Shown here: positions 29,346 to 37,264 of the stretch, piece after piece
Layout: every line of letters starts with the position of its first letter
Numbering within the stretch: the first letter of the stretch is position 1
From: Sutcliffiella horikoshii
GTDB lineage: Bacteria > Bacillota > Bacilli > Bacillales > Bacillaceae_I
Direction: 5' to 3'
Length of the DNA stretch: 64,000 bases
Assembly: GCF_002157855.1 (NCBI RefSeq)
Contig: NZ_CP020880.1
Span: forward strand, 3,162,001-3,226,000
Notes under the pieces: generated by a model
What the model was told of the DNA's origin: nothing
The model's database searches: none
Seen by the model: only the letters and a program-made list of their open reading frames with translations
Position numbers and translations under genes: made by a program

Positions 29346-30059
29346 TCAATATTTAGCATCATCAACCATTTGTTTTGCTTGAATATTTAAATTGGAAGAG
29401 TAGGTGACGCCTTGGTATTCGTTCCCTGCTGTATGATCCAATTTAATTGCAAAGGAAAGGTCGATATATTGATTATCGTTTAATTGCCAGAACTCATGCT
29501 TCTCCCCTTCTTTTGACCCCTCGCCTAATACCATCTTCGCTTTTCCGTTACTGCTTTTTGCTGCTGGTTGAATTTCCTCTTCTTCTACAAATCCAACTAC
29601 CATTTCAACTCCAGGAGTAATCATTTTAGATAAAGTCTTGGCTTCGTTTGTTGGACCATTGAAGAGTTGATCCAAGTAGATTCTTGATTCTTCCAAGATG
29701 TCATCCGTCATTTCTTCTCCTTCAGAGAACTTATAGGCAATATATCCAATTTTATAAGCATCAAGAGAAACATCTGCATCTACAGACTGGTTATACGTTG
29801 CTTTTAAATATACATCCATATCCCCAGTGTTTTCGATTGTTAACCATTCACCATAAACTAATTGGGATGGGGCAAAGCCTGTTTGGTCCACTATCATGGT
29901 CTCCATGTCTTGCCCGTTATTAATTTCTAGTAAACCGTTTGTTATTTGTCCAGTAGCATTTGTCTCAGATGTAAACCAAGAATATGTACCGAAACTTGCT
30001 GACACCACCATCGTTCCTACCAACGCACTACCTAAAAACGCATTTTTCAATTTAAACAT
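29346..30059 (-). CDS. TasA/camelysin-family (CalY-like) matrix fibre protein
   Basis: A 237-residue secreted protein. The N-terminus (MFKLKNAFLGSALVGTMV...SWFTSE) is the SipW-dependent signal-peptide type. The mature part shows family features: ITNGLLEIN near the new N-terminus, WLTIENTGDMDVYLKATYN, and the C-terminal LDHTAGNEYQGVTYSSNLNIQAKQ. TasA/CalY proteins form extracellular fibres in biofilms and camelysin has been linked to protease activity. It follows a sipW gene by 18 bases, so the pair forms a processing and matrix operon. An AAGGGGGAT ribosome site precedes the ATG. It lies between protease genes 1 and 2. Confidence 0.85.
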   Translation of the reverse strand: MFKLKNAFLGSALVGTMVVSASFGTYSWFTSETNATGQITNGLLEINNGQDMETMIVDQTGFAPSQLVYGEWLTIENTGDMDVYLKATYNQSVDADVSLDAYKIGYIAYKFSEGEEMTDDILEESRIYLDQLFNGPTNEAKTLSKMITPGVEMVVGFVEEEEIQPAAKSSNGKAKMVLGEGSKEGEKHEFWQLNDNQYIDLSFAIKLDHTAGNEYQGVTYSSNLNIQAKQMVDDAKY

Positions 30060-30077
30060 GTTAATCCCCCTTATTCA

Positions 30078-30617
30078 TTATGATTGTTTAATCTCTTTCT
30101 TCCTCTTTGGCTTTATTTTTTCAAATGCCACTATACATACATAGCCTGTTAAAGGTAGAGCTATGAACAGTAAGAAACCAAGTGGGCCCTTTATAAATTG
30201 AGAAAAGTAGCCTAAGAATGGAATCAGAAATATTTTTTTTCCTACAATCTCATTAGCTGTTGTGACATTCTCGTCTGCTGAATTGTTGTTATCACCTTTC
30301 GTATAAAAATGTCTCCCCCCATCTGCTTCAACAATGGACGTGATTCTATGAGTGACCAGTAGTTGCTCTTCGTTGTAAAAGGAAATAATGTCACCCTTGC
30401 TAAGATCACCTGGATCAACCTCTCGAGTAATAATGACATCCCCAGCCTCAAAAACTGGTGCCATACTATTCGATAATACGGTGAGAGGCTTTATCCCCAA
30501 AACGCTTAGTGGTTTGTTACTGTTAAGGCTAGCGAAAATGGAAAATAGGATGACCATGATGAATAAGATGATTGTGATCGTTAAACCTTTTTTTACTAAT
30601 GTTGCAACCTTTTCCAT
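30078..30617 (-). CDS. sipW: Signal peptidase I, SipW (ER) type
   Basis: A 179-residue membrane protease with helices near residues 10-32 and 145-165. The catalytic serine is Ser51 in LSNSMAPVFEAGD. It has His90 in LLVTHRI in place of the bacterial lysine, plus the TKGDNN motif (Asp108), so it is the Ser-His ER-type enzyme. In B. subtilis SipW processes TasA and TapA. Here it precedes a TasA-like gene. A GAGGGTGAG ribosome site is present. One of the shared G5 motifs lies 135 bases upstream. Confidence 0.88.
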   Translation of the reverse strand: MEKVATLVKKGLTITIILFIMVILFSIFASLNSNKPLSVLGIKPLTVLSNSMAPVFEAGDVIITREVDPGDLSKGDIISFYNEEQLLVTHRITSIVEADGGRHFYTKGDNNNSADENVTTANEIVGKKIFLIPFLGYFSQFIKGPLGFLLFIALPLTGYVCIVAFEKIKPKRKKEIKQS

Positions 30618-30752
30618 TTCTCACCCTCGTTTCTAGTTGTTGTGCCAATAAGGTTTATTGTTGAAGAAAAAATTTGCTTCATTCAGAACACTATATTAAT
30701 ATTCTGATTTTTACTGCTATTCAAATTATTGCACAGTTATTGGTACAAGTGT

Positions 30753-30764
30753 ATTGGGGGATTT
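30753..30764. promoter_or_regulatory. Shared G5 motif upstream of sipW
   Basis: ATTGGGGGATTT on the plus strand. Similar 12-bp sites are found upstream of three of the protease genes (36842, 36986, 37168 and 45783). Confidence 0.45.
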
Positions 30765-30920
30765 AATAGTATTCAGCTCTGCAAATCCCATGACTTTTCA
30801 TCAAAAAATCCTCTCAAAGTTCGATAGAATAGGAATATATTAATATAAAAAGAAGAAGGGTGTAAAAACAACCAGTACAATATTCCTACTTCATTCCCCC
30901 AACTTTCACTCTTTATAAAA

Positions 30921-31102
30921 GGCTGTTTTCGTAAACTTTGTTGCTTTTTCGTATGTTTAAACCAACCCTTATATTCCTTACTGTCGTGCTCTTTTCCTTG
31001 CTGAACAGGAAAGCTCGCCTGCCATTTACAGTGTAGATAAGCGGGAAAAAGTCCAGTTGCCGACTTTTTCCTTGCGAATAGCAACAATCTTTGAGAAAAG
31101 AG
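30921..31102 (+). mobile_element. Family B MITE-like element, copy 2, with 10-bp target duplication
   Basis: 182 bp with inverted ends (GGCTGTTTTCGTAAACTTTG at the left; reverse complement of the right end GCTCTTTTCTCAAAGATTG). It is flanked on both sides by the perfect 10-bp direct repeat CTTTATAAAA (30911-30920 and 31103-31112). There is no transposase, so mobilisation must be in trans. It matches the element at 11667-11850 in reverse orientation. Confidence 0.85.
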
Positions 31103-31116
31103 CTTTATAAAATGAA

Positions 31117-31158
31117 AAACAAAAAAGCTGTTCCAATACTATTGGAACAGCAACAATT
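31117..31158 (-). terminator. Terminator after the second NprR-like regulator
   Basis: GCTGTTCCAATA pairs with TTGGAACAGC and is followed by six T on the minus strand. Confidence 0.85.
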
Positions 31159-31231
31159 TATTATATGTTATATAAATTCTTTGATTGTGTGAGTCTCACT
31201 GGGGAAATCAGCAGTAGACTCCCGCATCCTA

Positions 31232-32467
31232 CTAATTGTTAAGGAGTCTGCTAGCATACCTGTTAGCCTCCTCATGCTTGCATTGGTCTAGGTAGTATTG
31301 AAACATCGTTTTTTCATACGTATGCAACTGATGATAATTCCCGTTCTTGTTAAGCATAGGGATGATTTTTTCCTCAATAAATTGATAATAAAGCTCTTTT
31401 TCATCATCGTGCAGTAAACGAAGCATTTGAAAGAATGCTAAGCTACTATGATCTTTGATTTCCTTTGATATTTCCATGCCCGTTTGAATCAATTGCGTCA
31501 GCATACTATCCACTTTATTTTCTTTTATCTGTAAGCAACAGTAAATATATCCTATAAGGTTATTTAAGTAATTAGAAGATTTTTTATTACCTTTCAGTAG
31601 GTCCAATGTCTTTTTATAGTATATTCTTGCGTTTTCATTATCCCCAGTATAAGAATATTCATAAGCTAAATTACTTAGCAAGTTGGCTTTTTTTGAAGTA
31701 TCATTTATTATTTCGCATTGCGCAATCAATTGGTTATATCGATTGACAAGATTGTCAAAATTCCAAAGCTCGTTTCTTCCTTCATTAATTAATTTAATAG
31801 TTTCTGCATCAATGATTTTTTTGAAATTATTTGTCTTTTGAAAATATTCAAGTGAAAGTTCACTATAATAGTAAGCCTTTACTTTAAATTGTAGATTGTG
31901 ATAGGCAATTGCAATCTGATAATAGAATTCCAGGTTCTGATATTCTTTTTCATTAATTTTAAGAAGATATTCCAGTGCTTTTTTGAAGTTACCTTTTTGA
32001 AGTTCTGTTATTCCTAATAGATGGTGGAGTAAATGAGTTTCGTACGTATTTAAATCTTTGCGGACGTTATATATTTTATCAATAAGTGCTTTTGCATTCG
32101 TTATGTCCCCTCGCAATAGAAAATACCTTGCTTGCAGAAGAAAATACTTATTTTTCACTGATTGGATTAAAAACAGAGAATTCTTTTCAATTTGATTTTT
32201 GAGTCGTTCAATTTCATTGTTCTGTTGCAAGACCATACAATCGTGCCATTGATGCAGAAGTTTTTCAAATTTCTGAAGCGATTGTAATTCTTCTTCCATA
32301 TTAATTCCCAGCTTCTCACTTAATAGATTGGTGATCTCTGATGAAAACTGAGTCGTTCCCCGCTCAATTTTACTTACATGAGTTACAGAACAGACCCCTT
32401 TTCCCAGTTCTTCTTGTGTCAGGCCATTTTTTTCCCTATGGAATTTAATTAGGATTCCTAAACTCAA
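31232..32467 (-). CDS. NprR-like HTH-TPR quorum-sensing regulator, copy 2
   Basis: A 411-residue paralogue of the regulator at 22972. The HTH (residues 5-55) contains LTQEELGKGVCSVTHVSKIE, matching the NprR-type signature closely; the rest is TPR-like helices. Start is TTG at 32467 with a GGGAGTG site. It lies immediately downstream of protease gene 2 on the same strand, separated by a weak hairpin, and upstream of sipW, and has its own terminator. A 19-codon frame (31168-31227) lies between its stop and that terminator, but it has no ribosome site or signal-like sequence, so I do not call it a pheromone gene. Probable role: peptide-controlled regulation of the neighbouring extracellular protein genes. 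Confidence 0.75.
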   Translation of the reverse strand: MSLGILIKFHREKNGLTQEELGKGVCSVTHVSKIERGTTQFSSEITNLLSEKLGINMEEELQSLQKFEKLLHQWHDCMVLQQNNEIERLKNQIEKNSLFLIQSVKNKYFLLQARYFLLRGDITNAKALIDKIYNVRKDLNTYETHLLHHLLGITELQKGNFKKALEYLLKINEKEYQNLEFYYQIAIAYHNLQFKVKAYYYSELSLEYFQKTNNFKKIIDAETIKLINEGRNELWNFDNLVNRYNQLIAQCEIINDTSKKANLLSNLAYEYSYTGDNENARIYYKKTLDLLKGNKKSSNYLNNLIGYIYCCLQIKENKVDSMLTQLIQTGMEISKEIKDHSSLAFFQMLRLLHDDEKELYYQFIEEKIIPMLNKNGNYHQLHTYEKTMFQYYLDQCKHEEANRYASRLLNN

Positions 32468-32616
32468 TGCAACACACTCCCAACTATTTTATATACTATA
32501 TACTGAATGGAGCTTTTTCTTATCATACCTTTTATTTGCATTCAGATGTAGTAGCATTATTAGTTTTTTGCGATAATTTAGAATCTACTATTCAAATCCA
32601 CTTTTAAATGATGCAA

Positions 32617-32660
32617 TAGAACAAGGGCAGCCTAAAGAATAGGACTACCCTTGTTCATCG
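32617..32660 (-). terminator. Hairpin after protease gene 2
   Basis: AACAAGGGTAG and the downstream GCTGCCCTTGTT pair on the minus strand. The T-run is weak (CTATTGC), so termination may be partial. Confidence 0.5.
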
Positions 32661-32682
32661 TTGTAAGTCAGAGCCTGTTACA

Positions 32683-35600
32683 TTAAGAAGTAATACCCAA
32701 CTCTTTTTTTATCTTTTGAATAGTCATGCCATTAGCTTCAGGTTGAGGGTCTGGCGTATCGAGTACAAAGTCGTTTTCAGATAAATAGTACTTTTCAAGA
32801 AGTTGAAAATCCAACTCATTTGTCGTACCATCGAAATTTATATCTGTACTTCTATTTTCAGTTCCCCAATGCTCATGAAGTAATAAGACATCATAAATAT
32901 CTACAACATTGTCTTTATTAATATCACCTGGCTTTGATACTGCAGTTCTATAGGAAATCCACTCTCCAATATCAGTCCCATTTACTTCATATCCAACTTC
33001 TAATGGGGTGTATGTCGTATAATGTCCTGGCACATCAATAATCATTGTATATTTCTTCACTGTTACAGGGAGATTATCAACATATAATCGACCATTAGCT
33101 TCTAATCTCGCTGGATAGGTTGTTCCTTCCATATCTTTTAAATGGATAGCTGCTCCCACTTTTGAATAATCTCTACTATAATCAAATCCACCATTTTCTG
33201 TTAACAATCCTTCAGCACCTAAAAATCCTGCATCCACCTGTGAGATTGTTGGATAAATTGGGTGAAGCCCGATTTCCGTCGTTATTCGTGGTCCATTATT
33301 TATCTGCATCGTAGTAGTACTAAATAGAGGTGCATAAACATATCTAAATTCTTCTGCATTTGTATCTGCGGTCATTTCAAATAAAACTACATCTCCGGAG
33401 ACGCCCTCTTCTGGGATAGATATGTCAATAGTTGTCCGTGTTGTACCTGGTTTAGTAGTTGTTTCTACTAATTCCGATCCTTCAGGCAATTGGTCTCCTA
33501 GCTGGAAATCAATAGATTCATCAAAGAACTTATCTTGATAAGATAGAGTCATAGAGAGGTCCTTGGCATTTGTAAGATTATGTGCATAGAACGTGTACTT
33601 GATTTTATCTCCCATTCGGTACGACTCTTTATCTGGCTTTGCAAATATAAACTGTGACCCTTCTTTTACATAATAAACGACTTTAGGTATAGCCGTATTA
33701 CCTGCATAATCAGCACCAAGGAATTGCAATTTTCGTATGGAGCTCGTTGCAACATTGAGTTCTTGTGAGAACTTACCATTTTCATCCACTTCAAGGCGAA
33801 AGTTTGGACCGGTCGGGCCATACCAAAGGTTGTTATCTGCTTGACTCAGTGAAATGCCTGCTTGTTGTGCTTCATTTAGTTCTTGATCGATCAAATTACC
33901 TGATAATGTTACGCTGTCTTGGCCTTCTGGCAGCACTACAATTGGGTTATCACCTTTAGGCATGGCATTTGTCTCGTCAAAGGTCACTTGTGGTTCACTA
34001 TTATCAAGGCTTATGGTCGACGTTCTAGCAAATTGCCTGCCATCCTTTGTCGTGCCAATCATCTTGACTTCATATATGCCATCTTCTGCTCTAATTCTAG
34101 TATAGCTAATTGGCTTCTTCTCGTGTCCGGTAAACGGAAAATAATAACCTGCAAATCCATCTTCAATGAAATAGTCATAGTCAATTGCTGCTCCCGTCGC
34201 GTTTACTCCTGTAATCCAGCCTAAGTCTTCTTTTGTATCGGGATCCACCAATATCCAGTCCAATGTTTCCATTGGGGAATTTAATCTAAAGTCTAGATCT
34301 GTAGCCTTCCTACTGTAAGGGTTTTTCACCCGGTTAGTAGAAATACTTGGTGTATATACTTCAAAGTGTCCGATCCCTTCTTCCACTACCTTTGCTCCAA
34401 AAGGAATACGGTAGATTTCATCTGTATCCTTTTGGTTTTTAATGACAATATATCCTTCGTAGGTTCCTTTTTGGGAGGATTTCGGAATCGTAAGAAAAGC
34501 ATTGAAGCGACCCTCTTTATTTTTTTTCACTTTAATCGACCTTGGAACATTCAGTCTTACACCGTTTTCCACTGCATCCAGGGATCCTGATGCTTCCGCT
34601 CCAACATTATATTCAACAGAGATATCATACTTTTTGTTTTTCTTACTATTATTTGTAATCGATAGATTCGTTGTTTTGGTGATATGTTCATCCCCCATTG
34701 GAATGAAACCGTAACTTAAGCCACCAGTTTGTTCTGGGATGATTGTTTCTTCTCCGTTTTCAATAAATGGCGTTTCATCCAGCACGGAAATGAACGTATC
34801 TGAGTGAAGTGCCTGCATTGGATCGACTCGCCCCGCTCCGACTTCAAATACACTATATTGATTTTGTAACGGATCTGCTGTATTCATGATGATAGATTTA
34901 ATATCACTTGGTGTGTAATCCGGATGTGCTTGTAATAATAACGCGGCAATCCCGGCAACTTGAGGAGAGGCCATGGATGTTCCTGATAATCGTTGGTAAG
35001 CAAATGAATAATCAGTAGAATCTTCTTTATTATGCATATATGCTGGGACGGTGGATAAAATATTCACGCCCGGTGCTGTTACATCTGGCTTGATATCATA
35101 TAATGTGCCTGATGGGCCCTTTGAACTGAAAGAAGCAAGCTCATCTCCGCTAATTTCCGCTTCACCCATTTCCCCAAGTGTGATAGTTGGTAAACCCTCT
35201 TTAAATAATTCTTTTACTGCTAAACCATCTTGATTTGATAGAGAAAAAGTAGGGATATTTTCGTTGTTTTCTCCTAGATAGTGTGGAATATGGCCGTCGT
35301 CCGGGACATTGTTATAAATTACAACACCAGCAGCGCCATTTTGTTTAGCGTAATTCATTTTATCAATAAGGGCATAGGTGCCTCTGGCAACGAATGCAAC
35401 CTTTCCATCTACATCTTTCCCGTTGTAATCAGCAGGTCCGCCTTCTCCAACTTCGACCATTTCGTAATTTTGTCCCTCGAGCTTCCTAAAATCATCCGTC
35501 CATTTATTGGTCATCAACTGCAGGGTACCGTTCGACTCCTTGCCATCTGCAGAAAACATACCATTATAAGTTGTGACAAAAGAGGGGGCAGAACTGGCTC

Positions 35601-36783
35601 CTACCGTCAAAGCAAGGGCGGCAGCTCCAGGCGAACCTAACGTACTATTCCCAAGATCTCCTGAATTTCCGGCAGCTACGACAGCCGTCACACCGCTTAA
35701 GACGGCATTATTGACGGTTAAGCTAGCAGCATCTAAAGGATTGTTCGTTTGTGCTCCAAGCGATAGATTAATGACATCCATACCGTCTGCAACTGCACGA
35801 TCTATGCCGGCAATAATCGCGCTATTCGATCCGCTTCCATAAGGGCCCAATACACGATAAGCATACAAATCGGCTTCAGGAGCAACACCTATGACCTTAT
35901 AGTCCGAATCATTCTCAGCTTGTCCAACAATTGTCCCTGATACATGTGTTCCATGATTTGTATAGTAGGTGTTACCTTGGTTCACTTCAGGATACCCAGG
36001 AGCTGCTTTCCAATCCTCATATGTGGCTTCCATCGGATCATCATCATTGTCTACAAAGTCATATCCTCCTTTGTAAGCATCTTTTATATCTGGATGATTA
36101 TAATCGACTCCTGTGTCTATAACGCCAACCTTTACTCCTTTACCTGTAAACCCTTCTTTATGTAACTGATCAATATTCATAAAGAGGATACTGTCCACTT
36201 TGGTTGTTGCCTCTTCTTCCTCTGTTAATTTTGGTGGAGGAGTTAGCTGGACTTCCAATTCGCTGTATACTGCTTTTACCACATCAGAGTCTAATAGATT
36301 TTCAACCTTGTTGGCCGGCAAGGACAGGGCAATTCCATTAAAAGCATTTTTATAGGAGTGCTTTACTTCGTAGTTTGCTTTCCCGGATTTCTCCTTTGGC
36401 ACAAGCTTGTCATCTAATTCTTTTTTAAATTTTTCATGTGATTCTTCCACCATTTTTTTCGCCTTTTCAAGAGGAACCTCTTCCCCTTGTAGTGACTTGG
36501 AAACTGTCTCTGCCTTCGCAGGTAATTGCTCGAATTCAACAATGACGGTCACATTCTCCTCACTCTTTAAATCAATGTCCCTTGATAATTGAAGGCCTCT
36601 AATCGAGCGGTTTGTCTCTAATTTATCGAGTGCCTCTCGTTGTTCTTTTGACAGACTCGCAACAATATTCATGGCGTTCTGCTTTGGTTCTGCCTGTACA
36701 ACTGTTTCTGAACCGATCGGCAAAGCTGAGCCCAAAAGAATCCCAACACTTAGCACAATCTTCGGCAACTTTCTACTTTTCAT
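32683..36783 (-). CDS. Secreted cohesin-dockerin subtilase 2
   Basis: From the ATG at 36783 (GGGGGT ribosome site seven bases upstream; an ATG at 36804 precedes that site) the protein has 1366 residues. Signal peptide is MKSRKLPKIVLSVGILLGS to about residue 32. The I9-like propeptide is followed by an S8 domain with Asp223, His277, Asn373 and Ser603 (LSGTSMASPQVAG). A PA insert carries YNGKDVDGKVAFVARG. Beta modules, a cohesin-like module (SYRMGDKIKYTFYAHNLTNA), a carboxypeptidase-regulatory-like module and a dockerin at 1285-1335 (GDINKDNVVDIYD, TDINFDGTTNELD) follow. It ends GMTIQKIKKELGITS. The second dockerin loop is less canonical. It is divergent from protease gene 3 across about 480 bp. 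Confidence 0.92.
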   Translation of the reverse strand: MKSRKLPKIVLSVGILLGSALPIGSETVVQAEPKQNAMNIVASLSKEQREALDKLETNRSIRGLQLSRDIDLKSEENVTVIVEFEQLPAKAETVSKSLQGEEVPLEKAKKMVEESHEKFKKELDDKLVPKEKSGKANYEVKHSYKNAFNGIALSLPANKVENLLDSDVVKAVYSELEVQLTPPPKLTEEEEATTKVDSILFMNIDQLHKEGFTGKGVKVGVIDTGVDYNHPDIKDAYKGGYDFVDNDDDPMEATYEDWKAAPGYPEVNQGNTYYTNHGTHVSGTIVGQAENDSDYKVIGVAPEADLYAYRVLGPYGSGSNSAIIAGIDRAVADGMDVINLSLGAQTNNPLDAASLTVNNAVLSGVTAVVAAGNSGDLGNSTLGSPGAAALALTVGASSAPSFVTTYNGMFSADGKESNGTLQLMTNKWTDDFRKLEGQNYEMVEVGEGGPADYNGKDVDGKVAFVARGTYALIDKMNYAKQNGAAGVVIYNNVPDDGHIPHYLGENNENIPTFSLSNQDGLAVKELFKEGLPTITLGEMGEAEISGDELASFSSKGPSGTLYDIKPDVTAPGVNILSTVPAYMHNKEDSTDYSFAYQRLSGTSMASPQVAGIAALLLQAHPDYTPSDIKSIIMNTADPLQNQYSVFEVGAGRVDPMQALHSDTFISVLDETPFIENGEETIIPEQTGGLSYGFIPMGDEHITKTTNLSITNNSKKNKKYDISVEYNVGAEASGSLDAVENGVRLNVPRSIKVKKNKEGRFNAFLTIPKSSQKGTYEGYIVIKNQKDTDEIYRIPFGAKVVEEGIGHFEVYTPSISTNRVKNPYSRKATDLDFRLNSPMETLDWILVDPDTKEDLGWITGVNATGAAIDYDYFIEDGFAGYYFPFTGHEKKPISYTRIRAEDGIYEVKMIGTTKDGRQFARTSTISLDNSEPQVTFDETNAMPKGDNPIVVLPEGQDSVTLSGNLIDQELNEAQQAGISLSQADNNLWYGPTGPNFRLEVDENGKFSQELNVATSSIRKLQFLGADYAGNTAIPKVVYYVKEGSQFIFAKPDKESYRMGDKIKYTFYAHNLTNAKDLSMTLSYQDKFFDESIDFQLGDQLPEGSELVETTTKPGTTRTTIDISIPEEGVSGDVVLFEMTADTNAEEFRYVYAPLFSTTTMQINNGPRITTEIGLHPIYPTISQVDAGFLGAEGLLTENGGFDYSRDYSKVGAAIHLKDMEGTTYPARLEANGRLYVDNLPVTVKKYTMIIDVPGHYTTYTPLEVGYEVNGTDIGEWISYRTAVSKPGDINKDNVVDIYDVLLLHEHWGTENRSTDINFDGTTNELDFQLLEKYYLSENDFVLDTPDPQPEANGMTIQKIKKELGITS

Positions 36784-37264
36784 CCTTTTTACCCCCTGCG
36801 TCATTCTACTTATAATTTTAATGTCGAATCGTCTTCATGTCATTGGGGGTAATTTAGTTAAATTAAGTAAGGAAAAGCAAAGAATTTATTTATGGTAACT
36901 AAAACCTAAACATTGAATTATCAAACTTTTCATAGATTTTCATTTTGATTTGTATCCATAGAACCAGCACTAAATACTCATATAAATTGGGGGATATTAA
37001 AATAGTTTCAAAGAGTTATATTTTACAAAATTTATAACTTGGGAAAATCAAACCATTCTAAAGAACTATACCGTTTTATATCAGTTTAAAGATTTCTGAA
37101 AATAACTATAAATAAAACGATTTCGCTGGGCCATAAGTTGCGTTATTCCTGCCTTTATTCTCCTATGTTCCCCCCATACATTCTTCAAATAGCATGTGAG
37201 ATTATTTATTTCATTAAGAATATTTTGCTTTCTTAATAAACAAATTGCAGAAGGAGTGGATCAC
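36784..37264. promoter_or_regulatory. Divergent control region of protease genes 2 and 3
   Basis: An AT-rich 481-bp gap with no gene. It holds three of the shared G5-type sites: ATTGGGGGTAAT (36842-36853), ATTGGGGGATAT (36986-36997) and, on the other strand, TTCCCCCCATAC (37168-37179). The first is 59 bases from start 2 and the last 86 bases from start 3. Confidence 0.5.

Noticed and set aside
30773-31087. Open frame of 104 codons on the minus strand
   Set aside because: It lies almost wholly in the family B mobile element and its flanks, has no ribosome site and no protein-like composition.
31168-31227. Pheromone precursor MRESTADFPSETHTIKEFI after the second NprR-like gene
   Set aside because: No ribosome site at a usable distance and no signal-peptide-like hydrophobic part, though the position is suggestive.
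37196-37264. Upstream extension of protease 3 from an earlier start
   Set aside because: It contains the ribosome site for the TTG at 37265 and would disrupt the signal peptide layout.
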